64,000 bases of DNA from Sphingopyxis sp. MSC1_008 (lineage in GTDB: Bacteria; Pseudomonadota; Alphaproteobacteria; Sphingomonadales; Sphingomonadaceae), in NCBI RefSeq assembly GCF_023197165.1, contig NZ_JALPRD010000005.1:1-64000 (forward strand), read 5' to 3'. A model generated the notes under the pieces. That model was not told the DNA's origin, did no database searches, and saw nothing but the letters and a program-made list of their open reading frames with translations. The position numbers were made by a program, and so were the translations under genes. Positions 42,592 through 51,616 of the stretch are shown here, piece by piece (positions within the stretch are counted from its first letter, which is position 1; every line of letters begins with the position of its first letter).

Positions 42592-45500
42592 TCAGAACTC
42601 CGTGGTGACCGAGGTGTACCAATAGCGGCCATAGGGGCTGTACAGCGACCCCAGATAGCCCTCGGACGTCAGCGGAGGCTTTTCGTTCGTGATGTTGCGC
42701 ACCCCGACGCGCCAGCGCATGTCGCCGCCCAGACCCCCAGCGTCCTTGATACGGACTTGCGCATAAAGGTTGCCGGTCAGCTGCGACTTGACGCGCCACG
42801 GGTTGCCATCGGCATCGACGAGCCCGGTTTCGTCGACTGCGCCGGTGTAGCGCGCGAAGGCGCCGACCTGAAACTGGCCGAGCGACCAGGTGAGCGACGC
42901 GGTGCCGCGCCATTTCGGACGGCCATTCGCCTCGATCAGATTCTGTGTCTCCGGCAAAGGCGTCGCGGCGTTGATGTCGCCGGCTTCGCGAGCGGCGACG
43001 AGCTGGTCGACCGCGTCGCCCGGCGCGCGCGAGAATTTGAGCAGCCGCGTCGCGTTGACCGAAAAATCGAACTTGCCGACATCGGTCTTCGGCGATTGCC
43101 AGTAGAAGGCGAAATCGAGCCCGCGAACGGTTTGCGGCTGCAGGTTGATGAACTGGTCGCGCACCGTCGTGATCGCGCCCACTGGTGCGATGCCGGTCCC
43201 CGCAAACTCGGCGATATCGTCGGCATCGGGCTCGCTGCGGATGACGTTGGGGTTCGACGATCCCTGGAGACGGAGCAGATAGTCGAGCGCCACCGCGGTA
43301 TCGTTGCCAAGGATGCCGACGATACCCTTCTGCTTGATCGACCAATAGTCGACGGTGAAGGTCATGCGCCCGAGATCCGCCGGAATGAAGGTCGGCTCGA
43401 ACACCGCGCCGAGGTTATAGTTGGTGCTCTTTTCGGGCTTGAGCTCGGGATTGCCCGAGACGCGGCGCGAATAGCCGACATTGTTGCCGCACTGGGTGAA
43501 ATTGGCGATCCGGCCGGCGCGCAGGTCAACCTCGCAGCGCAGGAAATCCTGGCTGGTCGCGAGGCGCGCATATTCGACCGCATTGACCTGTTCGAGGTTC
43601 GGCGCGCGGAAACCCTGCGAGAAGGAGCCGCGGAGGCGGAACCCGTCGACGACATCCCACGCCGCGGCGACCTTCGGCCGCGCGACGCTGCCGAAATCGC
43701 TATAATGTTCGTAGCGGCCCGCGAGCTGGACGTCGAAGCGTCGGACGAGCGGGATGTTCATCTCTTCCGAGATGAGTGGCACCGCGAGCTCGGCATAGGC
43801 GGCCGCGACCGTCCTTTTGCCATAGGTGTCGGGGTTGTCGCTGACCGCCGCGGCGTCACTGATCGTTACCGCGCCCGACACCGCATCGATGAAGGGGCTC
43901 GATCCGTCGACCGAAGAATCGCGATCGTCGCGCTGCGTCTCGCGCCGTACCTCGAGGCCGAAGGCAACGCCGAGATCGCCGCCGGGAAGTGCGAGAAGAT
44001 CGGCGCGCGAGGCACGGAAGTCGCCCATCGTCAGCGTGGTTTTCGAGGCGCGCCGAAGCTGGAAGGTGATCGCATCGATCGCTGCCTGCGAGCTCGGCGT
44101 GCAATCGCCCGAGCTCAGGCTGTCGATGCAACCGCCGTTGAACGGGTTGTAGGCATCGGGGGTCGCGAGCGCGAGGCTCTGCTGAAGCGCCGAGCTGCGG
44201 ACCGCGAGGCTGCTGTCGACCGCCGAAGCTTCGGAATAGACGAAGGCGCTGTCCCATTTGAAGCCCGCGGCCTCGCCGCGGACACCGATCAGACCGCGCA
44301 GCTGCTCGCCGGAGACTTTCACTGCCTGCGGGCCAGTATCGACGAAGCGATAGGTGGTGAGCAGTACCGGCAGGCCCGCGGCGGGCACATTCGTGAGCCC
44401 CGGGATGCGGTTGGGATTGGGCTGGCCGTTGATCGTCGCCGCGCCGAAGGGGTTGTAATAGTTGCTGGCCGGGATCCAAATCTGGTTGAGGTTGATCACC
44501 GGCGGCTGGATGCGCGTCGTGTTCGAGCGGTAATAGCCGAACTCGCCGAACAAAGTCAGATCGTCGGTCACGTCGTAATGGCCGTTTATGAAAGCGTTGT
44601 AGCGCTTCACGCTCGGCATCACCGTCGTCCCGACCGCTGTGTCGTAGCGCAGGTCGCGGAAGGCGTTGTTCGTCGCGAGCGCTGTGTTCACCAAGCAGAG
44701 GTCGGCGGTGAGCGCCTGCGAGCATCCACCAAGGCGCGTCGGGCGAACCGTGAATGCGCCGGCGGCGGTGGTGAGGTTCGTCGTGCCGCGGCGCGGCCGG
44801 CCGCCGGTGACCAGCACCTGCAGCGCCGGCCAGGCGCCGCGCGTCGCACGCGCGTCGGGGGTGGTCGAGTCGGCGAATTCGGGATAGTCGGCGAACAGTG
44901 GGCGCAGGTTCGCCGAGGCGGTGAAATCCTGATCCTCGGCACGCAGCGCCGAGCGGTCGGTATATTCAAACGACAGCGTGATATTGCCGCGGTCGAAGCT
45001 CTTGCCGGCGAGGATATTGCCCTGGAATTCGCGCAGGTGCGTGCCTTCGGCGCCGCCATATTGCGCCTGCATCCTGAGGCCGTCGTAATTGTCCTTGAGC
45101 ACGGTGTTGACGACGCCCGCGACGGCATCCGAGCCGTAGAGTGCGGCGGCGCCGTCGAGCAGCACTTCAAGCCGCTGAAGCCCCGTCGTCGGGATCGCGT
45201 TCGAGTTATAGCTCAGCACGGGCACCGTCCCGGTGTCCGACAGCCCCTGGCTCGCGGCGTGGGTGACGATGCGGCGGCCATTGAGCAGCACCAGCGTGTT
45301 GCCGACGCCCAATGAGCGGAGGTTAACCGAACCGACGTCGCCGCGCGCCGCGTTGCTGGTCTGCGCATTGTTGCCGGGGTTGAAGCTGACGTCGCCCATC
45401 TGCGGGATGTTGCGGATCAGTTCGTCGCCGCTGACCGCGCCGATCGCGTCGAGCTTGTCCTGGTTGACCACGACCACGGGAAGCGCTTCGGTAACGCGCG

Positions 45501-45690
45501 CGCCTTCGATGCGGGTGCCGACGACGACGATATCGCTCGCCGTTTCGCCATCGGGCTGCGGCTCGGCGGCATCGGCGGCTTCGGCCGCCGGATCGGCTTC
45601 GGTCGTCTGAGCCTGTGCGGGTGCGCCAGCGAGAAGGCAGATCGCCGTGCTCGCCAGAAGCATTGTTCCAAAACTGCGCCTCATCATCAT
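42592..45690 (-). CDS. TonB-dependent outer-membrane receptor, large type
   Basis: A roughly 1032-aa receptor: signal peptide ending APAQAQ, TonB-box region ETASDIVVVGTRIEGARVTEALPVVVV, plug (VNLRSLGVGNTLVLLNGRRIV; LQRLEVLLDGAAALYGSDAVAGVVN) and a large barrel ending GRYWYTSVTTEF. The LNGRR and GSDAVAGVVN motifs place it with the Caulobacter/Sphingomonas receptors for plant- or algal-derived organics. Three tandem ATGs occur (45690, 45687, 45684) after GGGGAGA; the third has the best spacing. It lies 42 nt after dctA on the same strand. Confidence 0.93.
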   Translation of the reverse strand: MMMRRSFGTMLLASTAICLLAGAPAQAQTTEADPAAEAADAAEPQPDGETASDIVVVGTRIEGARVTEALPVVVVNQDKLDAIGAVSGDELIRNIPQMGDVSFNPGNNAQTSNAARGDVGSVNLRSLGVGNTLVLLNGRRIVTHAASQGLSDTGTVPVLSYNSNAIPTTGLQRLEVLLDGAAALYGSDAVAGVVNTVLKDNYDGLRMQAQYGGAEGTHLREFQGNILAGKSFDRGNITLSFEYTDRSALRAEDQDFTASANLRPLFADYPEFADSTTPDARATRGAWPALQVLVTGGRPRRGTTNLTTAAGAFTVRPTRLGGCSQALTADLCLVNTALATNNAFRDLRYDTAVGTTVMPSVKRYNAFINGHYDVTDDLTLFGEFGYYRSNTTRIQPPVINLNQIWIPASNYYNPFGAATINGQPNPNRIPGLTNVPAAGLPVLLTTYRFVDTGPQAVKVSGEQLRGLIGVRGEAAGFKWDSAFVYSEASAVDSSLAVRSSALQQSLALATPDAYNPFNGGCIDSLSSGDCTPSSQAAIDAITFQLRRASKTTLTMGDFRASRADLLALPGGDLGVAFGLEVRRETQRDDRDSSVDGSSPFIDAVSGAVTISDAAAVSDNPDTYGKRTVAAAYAELAVPLISEEMNIPLVRRFDVQLAGRYEHYSDFGSVARPKVAAAWDVVDGFRLRGSFSQGFRAPNLEQVNAVEYARLATSQDFLRCEVDLRAGRIANFTQCGNNVGYSRRVSGNPELKPEKSTNYNLGAVFEPTFIPADLGRMTFTVDYWSIKQKGIVGILGNDTAVALDYLLRLQGSSNPNVIRSEPDADDIAEFAGTGIAPVGAITTVRDQFINLQPQTVRGLDFAFYWQSPKTDVGKFDFSVNATRLLKFSRAPGDAVDQLVAAREAGDINAATPLPETQNLIEANGRPKWRGTASLTWSLGQFQVGAFARYTGAVDETGLVDADGNPWRVKSQLTGNLYAQVRIKDAGGLGGDMRWRVGVRNITNEKPPLTSEGYLGSLYSPYGRYWYTSVTTEF

Positions 45691-45732
45691 TCTCCCCAAT
45701 TTTATTGTTTGAATTTCTTTGTCTTGTTGATC

Positions 45733-47079
45733 TCAATCGCTGTCGGTCTCGACCGGCGCCGCCGCGAGCGGTGCGGGCTCGCCGCTCAGCGCGCGGTTGA
45801 GCGCATCGCGGTCGAGCGCATTTTCCCACATCGCGACGACGATCGCGGCGAGTGCGTTGCCGATGAAGTTGGTGAGCGCGCGGCACTCGCTCATGAAGCG
45901 GTCGATGCCGAGGATCAGCGCAAGCCCCGCGACGGGCACCGTCGGCACCGCGGTCAGCGTCGCGGCGAGCGTGATGAAGCCCGCGCCGGTGACCCCTGCC
46001 GCGCCCTTCGAACTCACCATCGCGACGAGCAGCAACGCGACCTGGTCGCCGAGGCTGAGGTCGATACCCGTCGCCTGCGCGACAAACAGCGCGGCAAGCG
46101 TCATATAGATGTTCGTGCCGTCGAGGTTGAAGCTGTAGCCCGTCGGCACGACCATGCCGACGACGGATTTGGCGCAGCCCGCTTTCTCGAGCTTGTCCAT
46201 CAGGCTGGGCAGTGCGGCCTCGGACGACGAGGTGCCGAGCACGAGCAGCAGTTCGGCCTTGAGGTATGCGATCAGCCGGAAGATCGAAAAGCCGCAAATC
46301 CGCGCCATCCCGCCAAGGACGACGACAACGAACAGGATCGAGGTCAGATAGAAAGTCGCGATCAGCGCGCCAAGATTGACGAGCGATTCTACACCGTATT
46401 CGCCGATGGTGAAGGCCATCGCACCGAACGCGCCGATCGGTGCGAAGCGCATCAGCATGCCGACGAGGGTAAAGAAGACGCTCGAAAGCTTTTCAAGCAT
46501 GCCGAGCACCTGTGCGCCGGCGGCGCCGGTGTGCGAGAGCGCGATGCCGAACAGGATCGCCGCGAACAGCGCCTGCAGGATCGACCCCGAGGTCAGCGCC
46601 GAGACGAAGGTCGTCGGAATGATTGCGAGCAGGAAACCGACGAGCGAGGTGTCGTGCGCCTTCGCGTCATATTCGGCGATCTTGGCGACGGCGTTCGGAT
46701 CGAGGGTACTCGGGTTGATATTCATCCCCGCGCCCGGTTGCACGACATTGGCGACGATGAGCCCGATGATCAGCGCGAGAGTCGAGAAGAAGAGGAAATA
46801 GGCGAAGGTCTTGGCGGTCAGGCGACCGAGCGTCTTGCCGCTGCCGACCGATGCGATGCCGGTCGAAACGGTGAGGAAGATCACCGGCGCGATGATCATC
46901 TTGACGAGGTCGATGAAGCCTTTGCCGAGCGGCTGGAGCTGGATGCCGACTTCGGGCCAGAAATGGCCGAGCAGGACACCGCCGGCGATCGCCGCGAGCA
47001 CCTGCACATAGAGATGCGACCACCACGGCCCGGTCTTGGCCGGCACGTGCGCCGCATTCATGTCGATCGTGGCTGCCAC
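45733..47079 (-). CDS. dctA: C4-dicarboxylate:cation symporter DctA
   Basis: A 448-aa DAACS-family permease importing succinate, fumarate and malate. It begins with GTG at 47079 (GGGGAGAGG upstream), has about eight membrane helices, the serine-rich loop [21 protein letters not shown] (HP1), the NMDGT-equivalent motif [21 protein letters not shown] and [20 protein letters not shown] (HP2). All are family signatures. It is divergent from dctB-dctD, the usual arrangement, but unusually continues into a TonB receptor and an SGNH hydrolase. Confidence 0.95.
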   Translation of the reverse strand: MAATIDMNAAHVPAKTGPWWSHLYVQVLAAIAGGVLLGHFWPEVGIQLQPLGKGFIDLVKMIIAPVIFLTVSTGIASVGSGKTLGRLTAKTFAYFLFFSTLALIIGLIVANVVQPGAGMNINPSTLDPNAVAKIAEYDAKAHDTSLVGFLLAIIPTTFVSALTSGSILQALFAAILFGIALSHTGAAGAQVLGMLEKLSSVFFTLVGMLMRFAPIGAFGAMAFTIGEYGVESLVNLGALIATFYLTSILFVVVVLGGMARICGFSIFRLIAYLKAELLLVLGTSSSEAALPSLMDKLEKAGCAKSVVGMVVPTGYSFNLDGTNIYMTLAALFVAQATGIDLSLGDQVALLLVAMVSSKGAAGVTGAGFITLAATLTAVPTVPVAGLALILGIDRFMSECRALTNFIGNALAAIVVAMWENALDRDALNRALSGEPAPLAAAPVETDSD

Positions 47080-47247
47080 CAGCCTCTCCCCATATTTTGC
47101 GTCCGGCTCGACGCGGACCGGGGTGTTTCCCGGATGTGCTTTGAAAATAGGGGCAGGATGGAATCATCGTCAAACGCCACGGGAAATCTATTCAACTTAT
47201 TGTTATTATTATAACATGATCGAGATATCACACGACATAGCATCAAG

Positions 47248-47286
47248 TTTGTGCGAAATACCGCATACGTTCTCAAACATTTGTGC
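47248..47286 (+). promoter_or_regulatory. Direct repeats and small palindrome upstream of dctB
   Basis: TTTGTGC occurs at 47248-47254 and 47280-47286, 32 bp apart (about three helical turns). Overlapping the first copy, TGCG-N6-CGCA at 47252-47265 is an inverted repeat. All lie in the 219-nt AT-rich region between divergent dctA and dctB. They are candidates for DctD binding; I found no clear sigma-54 -24/-12 element. Confidence 0.35.
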
Positions 47287-47298
47287 AATAATCCACAC

Positions 47299-49095
47299 AT
47301 GTCCTCGCAGAGCGATTCGTCTCCGATCGGTCCCCACGCCAACCGCCGGCGCCTGTTCGTCGCGGTGGCGGCGGGGCTGGCGATCCTGCTCGTCGCAGGG
47401 TTTGGTCTCGCGCAATGGGCCGCGGGTCGCGCCGGCGCGCAGGCCGACGTCGAGGCACGACAGAATGCACGCGCGCATGCGAGCCTGCTCGAAAGCGAGC
47501 TGCAAAAATTCCGCCTGCTGCCACGCGTGCTCACCGAATTCCCCGACGTCCGTGCTGCACTCGCCGACAAGAGCGATGCGGCGTCGCGCCGGCTCGATCG
47601 CGAACTCGAACAGCTCGCGGCGCGCACCGATGCGACGGTGATCTATGTGATCGACGCCGGCGGCACGACAATCGCGGCGAGCAACTGGCGCGCGCCGACG
47701 AGCTTCGTCGGCGAGAATTACCGCTTTCGTCCCTATTTCCAGGGCGCGATGCGGAGCGGCCAAGCGGAATTGTTCGCGCTGGGAACGGTCAGCGGTCGCC
47801 CCGGCCTCTATCTCGCGCGCCGCGTCGATGTCGGCGGGCGCCAGCTTGGCGTGATCGTGCTCAAGGTCGAGTTCGACAAGCTGGAATCGCGGTGGGCGGA
47901 TTCGGCCGCCGCCACGCTCGTTACCGATGCGGCCGGGATCGTCGTGATGAGCAGCGAGCCCGACTGGCGCTTCAAGTCTTTCGTCCCCATTTCGGCCGCG
48001 GCGCAGCAGCGGCTTCGTGCGACGCGCAGCTATGGCGAGGCGCGGCTCGATCCCTTACCGGTCAGCCGAGGCGGGGACGGCATCCGTGTCGGCGCGGGCC
48101 TGTTCCGCGAGGCCGACGAGCGTGTGTCCTTTCCGGGCGGCACGCTCCGCCTGCTCCAGCCCGCCGAGCCGGCGCGCGCCAGCGCCAATGCCACCGCGCG
48201 TGTCGCTTTCCTCGTCCTGCTGATCCTTGTCGGTGCGGCGATCATCACGCTGCTCCGCGTCGTCGAGCGGCAGACGCTGCGTCAGGCCGCGCACGAAGCA
48301 CTCGAACGCGAAGTTGCCGCGCGCACGCGCGACCTGCGCAATGCGAACGACGAACTGCGCCTCGCGTCCGAACGGCAGACCGAAACCGACCGCCGCTACC
48401 GCGCCGCGCGCGAGGAGCTGGCGCAGGCGAGCCGCTTGGGATCGATCGGGCAGATCACCGCGGGCGTCGCGCACGAGATCAACCAGCCGATCGCCGCGAT
48501 CCGCACCTTTGCCGAAAACAGCCTGCGCTACCTGGAGCGCGAACAGCCCGACAAGGCGCGCGGTAACCTAGACACCATCGTCGAACTGACGGCGCGCGTC
48601 GGGGCGATCACCAACGAGCTGCGCAATTTTGCGCGCCGCAAACCCACCCCGCTGGGCCCCGTGGCGGTGCAATCGGCGGTAGACGGGACGCTGCTCCTGA
48701 TCGGCGACCGGCTGCGCGCGCAAGGCATCGCGCTCGACGTCGCAATCGAAAATCCCGCGGCGATGGTGCACGCTGACCGCGTTCGGCTGGAACAGGTGCT
48801 CGTCAATCTGCTGCAGAATGCCACCGATGCGGTGCACGATGTGAAAGCGCCCCGCATCGTGCTCCATACCCATGGCACCGATTCCGTTCATATCGATGTC
48901 TGTGACAACGGCCCTGGCGTTCCGGCCGAGCTGTTACCGCAGCTCTTCACTCCGTTCGTAACCGGGCGTCCCGACGGCCTCGGGCTCGGACTTGCGATCG
49001 CGAGCGATATCATGGCCGAATTCGGCGGCACACTGACCCTGATCCCGTCGCCGCTCGGCGGCGCGGGGTTCCGCCTGACGTTGAGGCCGGCATGA
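47299..49095 (+). CDS. dctB: C4-dicarboxylate sensor histidine kinase DctB
   Basis: A 598-aa inner-membrane kinase. Two membrane segments (LFVAVAAGLAILLVAGFGLAQW; VAFLVLLILVGAAIITLLRV) bracket a periplasmic double-PAS sensor (ENYRFRPYFQGAMRSGQAELFALGTVSGRPGLYLAR is the DctB-type ligand region). After a coiled coil (HEALEREVAARTRDLRNANDELRLAS) come HisKA (GVAHEINQPIAAIRTFAENSLRYL) and HATPase (NLLQNATDAV; GLGLGLAIASDIMAEFGG). ATG 47299 lacks a clear Shine-Dalgarno. It overlaps dctD by 4 nt. Confidence 0.94.
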   Translation: MSSQSDSSPIGPHANRRRLFVAVAAGLAILLVAGFGLAQWAAGRAGAQADVEARQNARAHASLLESELQKFRLLPRVLTEFPDVRAALADKSDAASRRLDRELEQLAARTDATVIYVIDAGGTTIAASNWRAPTSFVGENYRFRPYFQGAMRSGQAELFALGTVSGRPGLYLARRVDVGGRQLGVIVLKVEFDKLESRWADSAAATLVTDAAGIVVMSSEPDWRFKSFVPISAAAQQRLRATRSYGEARLDPLPVSRGGDGIRVGAGLFREADERVSFPGGTLRLLQPAEPARASANATARVAFLVLLILVGAAIITLLRVVERQTLRQAAHEALEREVAARTRDLRNANDELRLASERQTETDRRYRAAREELAQASRLGSIGQITAGVAHEINQPIAAIRTFAENSLRYLEREQPDKARGNLDTIVELTARVGAITNELRNFARRKPTPLGPVAVQSAVDGTLLLIGDRLRAQGIALDVAIENPAAMVHADRVRLEQVLVNLLQNATDAVHDVKAPRIVLHTHGTDSVHIDVCDNGPGVPAELLPQLFTPFVTGRPDGLGLGLAIASDIMAEFGGTLTLIPSPLGGAGFRLTLRPA

Positions 49096-50429
49096 GCTTT
49101 TTCACCGGCGAACAGACGATCTTCTTCGTCGACGACGATGCGGCGCTGCGCGAGGCGAATGTCCAGACGCTCGACCTCGCGGGGCTGGCGGTCGAGGCCT
49201 TTCCCGATGCGCAAAGCGTGCTGCCGCGTATCGAAGCGGGCTTCTCAGGGATCGTCGTCACCGACATCCGCATGCCTGGGATGGACGGGCTGGAACTGCG
49301 CGCGGCGATCCATGCGATCGATGCCGACATTCCCGTCATCCTGATTACCGGCCACGCCGATGTCGCGATGGCGGTTCGCGCGCTTCACGACGGCGCGTTC
49401 GATTTTCTCGCCAAGCCCTTTGCCGCGGATCACCTCGTCGGCATCGCGCGCCGCGCTTTGGCGCATCGGGCGCTGATCCTCGACAACCGGCGGCTGACCG
49501 CAGCGGCGGCGGCGATCGACAGCCCGCTGATCGGCGAAAGCGCCGCGATGATGCGGCTGCGCGACACGATCGCGCAGCTGGCGCAGGCCGATTTCGATGT
49601 GCTGATCGAAGGGGAGACCGGCACCGGCAAGGAACTCGTCGCGCATATGCTCCATCGCCAAAGCCGGCGGAGCGCGGCGTCGCTCGTTGCGGTGAACTGC
49701 GCGGCGCTGCCACAAGAACTGGCCGAGGCCGAACTGTTCGGCAGCGACTTGATAGACCGGAGTAGCGGCAAGCTCGGTCAGGCGGGGCGCATCCGCAGCG
49801 CGCACCGCGGCACATTATTCCTCGACGAGATCGATACGATGCATCCGTCGGTGCAGGCAAAACTGCTTCGCGTAATCGAGGAGCGCGAAGTGCAGCCGAT
49901 CGGCGCCGCCGCGCCCGAACCCGTCGACCTGCGCGTCGTCGCGGCGACCAAGACCGACCTGCTGGATGCGGTGCGCGGCGGCGATTTCCGCGAGGATCTT
50001 TATTACCGTCTGCATGTCGTAAAGCTGCGCATTCCGCCCTTGCGCGAGCGGCGGTCGGATATTCCGCAGACCTTCGCCTATTTCCTCGACGAGGCCGCGG
50101 CGAAGATGGGGCTGACGGGCTTTGCGATCGACGACAGCGTGCGCCGCCACCTTGTCGAGCATGACTGGCCGGGCAATGTCCGCGAGCTCAAGAATTTCGC
50201 CTATAGCGTCGTGCTCGACCTGCCCTCCGACCCCGGCCTGTCGGCGATGCCCGCCGACGCGCCGCTCGCCGAGCGCGTGCGCCGGTTCGAGGCGACGATC
50301 ATCCACGACACGATGGCGCAGACGCGCGGCAACATCGCCGAGACGATGGCGCGGCTGGGGCTGCCGCGAAAGACGCTCTACGACAAGATGCAGAAGCTGG
50401 GGATCGACCCCAAAAGCTTCCGCGCCTAG
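49092..50429 (+). CDS. dctD: DctD-family response regulator with degenerate GAFTGA loop
   Basis: A 445-aa NtrC-type protein: receiver (FFVDDDAAL; phospho-Asp in VVTDIRMPGMDGLELR), AAA+ domain (Walker A GETGTGKELVAHMLHR about residue 174; Walker B GTLFLDEIDTMHPS; arginine-finger region) and Fis-type HTH (GNIAETMARLGLPRKTLYDKM). After ELFG, where sigma-54 activators carry GAFTGA, the sequence is SDLIDRSSGKLGQAGRI. Spacing is preserved but the loop that contacts sigma-54 is gone. ATGA-coupled to dctB; its TAG overlaps the convergent dipeptidase stop. Confidence 0.92.
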   Translation: MSFFTGEQTIFFVDDDAALREANVQTLDLAGLAVEAFPDAQSVLPRIEAGFSGIVVTDIRMPGMDGLELRAAIHAIDADIPVILITGHADVAMAVRALHDGAFDFLAKPFAADHLVGIARRALAHRALILDNRRLTAAAAAIDSPLIGESAAMMRLRDTIAQLAQADFDVLIEGETGTGKELVAHMLHRQSRRSAASLVAVNCAALPQELAEAELFGSDLIDRSSGKLGQAGRIRSAHRGTLFLDEIDTMHPSVQAKLLRVIEEREVQPIGAAAPEPVDLRVVAATKTDLLDAVRGGDFREDLYYRLHVVKLRIPPLRERRSDIPQTFAYFLDEAAAKMGLTGFAIDDSVRRHLVEHDWPGNVRELKNFAYSVVLDLPSDPGLSAMPADAPLAERVRRFEATIIHDTMAQTRGNIAETMARLGLPRKTLYDKMQKLGIDPKSFRA

Positions 50430-51616
50430 CGCGCCGCCGGCTTCCCCTGCGCCGCGAGGATGCGCAGGATATTGCCGCTCCACATCTTTTCGATGTCGAC
50501 GTCCGAATAGCCTGCGGCCTTCAGCCGTTCGGTGACCTTGGGCAGCGCCGAAATATCCTCGATGCCCGGCAGCCCGCCACCGCCGTCCCAGTCGGCGCCG
50601 AAGCAGATATGGTCGACGCCGCCGACCTCGATCGCGCGCAGCACCATCTTCATATAGCCATCGAAATCGGCCGCCCAGAGCTTCTCGGTCTTGTCGAGTT
50701 CGCGCCACTTGCGGTTGAGGTCGGCCTGCTCGGCGGGCGTGATCTGGCCGATCCGTTCATATTTGCCGAACAGCTCGGCGCGCGCAGGCGACATGTTCAT
50801 TTCCGACATGAAGATCGTCGAGATGCACATCGCGCCGCCCTTCGCCGCGAGCGCCTTCAAGCGCCCCTCGTCGAGATTGCGCGGATGGTCGAAGGCCGAG
50901 CGCAGGCTCGAGTGCGAAAGCAGGATCGGATATTTGGACAGCGCGAGGATCTGGTCGAACGCGGCATCGGACGAATGGCTCGCGTCGATCACGACGCCGA
51001 GGCGGTTCATCTCGGCGACCCACTGCTTCCCGAGCGGGCTCAGGCCCTTCCAACGCCCATTACCCGTCGCACTATCGGCGAACTGATTGTCCTTCGAATG
51101 CACCGGCCCGGCGAGGCGCAGGCCCTTGCCGTAGAACTCCTGGAGCAGCGACAGGTCTTCGCCGAGCGGATAGCTATTCTCCATCGACTTGAAGGCGATC
51201 AGCTTGCCTTCCTTGTTCAGCCGCAACGCGCCGGCGGCGGTCAGCGCGGGCGCGATCGTGGCCGAATTCGCGGCGATGGTCTTGTCGATCAGGTCCGACC
51301 GTTTGCGCGCGAAGGCGAGTGCATCGGCATAGCCTTTCGGCGTCAGCGGCCCCTGGTCGGTGTAGATGGCGAAGAAGCCGCCATCGAGATTGCCGTCCTT
51401 CATCCGGGGAATGTCGAGTTGCGCCATGTCCTCGGCGAGCGCGTGGCGATCGGCGAAGCTCCAGCCCGCGCGCTCGAAATGAAGCGGCGTGTCGAGGTGG
51501 GTGTCGAGCACGAGCATGCGGCTGTGCAATGGCGCTTCGGACGCCTTTGGCTTGTCGCCGCCCGGCGAACATGCCGTGAGCGCGGTTGCGGTCAAAAGAA
51601 TGGCCAAACGCTTCAC
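50426..51616 (-). CDS. M19 membrane (renal-type) dipeptidase, lipoprotein
   Basis: A 396-aa periplasmic dipeptidase; M19 enzymes cleave dipeptides, typically with a C-terminal D-residue. A lipobox ends the signal (TALTACS). The complete binuclear-zinc set is present: H-x-D in LDTHLDTPL, Glu in FKSMENSYPLG, His in AGPVHSKDNQFADS, His in IDASHSSD, His in LLSHSSLRSAFDHPRN and Asp in FGADWDGGGG. GTG start at 51616 overlaps the preceding hydrolase stop (GTGA). It is the last gene of the six-gene operon that contains dgcN. Confidence 0.93.
   Translation of the reverse strand: MKRLAILLTATALTACSPGGDKPKASEAPLHSRMLVLDTHLDTPLHFERAGWSFADRHALAEDMAQLDIPRMKDGNLDGGFFAIYTDQGPLTPKGYADALAFARKRSDLIDKTIAANSATIAPALTAAGALRLNKEGKLIAFKSMENSYPLGEDLSLLQEFYGKGLRLAGPVHSKDNQFADSATGNGRWKGLSPLGKQWVAEMNRLGVVIDASHSSDAAFDQILALSKYPILLSHSSLRSAFDHPRNLDEGRLKALAAKGGAMCISTIFMSEMNMSPARAELFGKYERIGQITPAEQADLNRKWRELDKTEKLWAADFDGYMKMVLRAIEVGGVDHICFGADWDGGGGLPGIEDISALPKVTERLKAAGYSDVDIEKMWSGNILRILAAQGKPAAR

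Noticed and set aside
47080-47298. Sigma-54 promoter for dctA
   Set aside because: The only GG-N10-GC arrangement (about 47106-47119, minus strand) lacks the TGGCAC and TTGCA context. I do not accept it as a -24/-12 element.
50426-50429. Overlapping stop codons (CTAG) of convergent dctD and dipeptidase genes
   Set aside because: Real, but compact convergent ends are common in this genome style. I see no evidence of a regulatory role.
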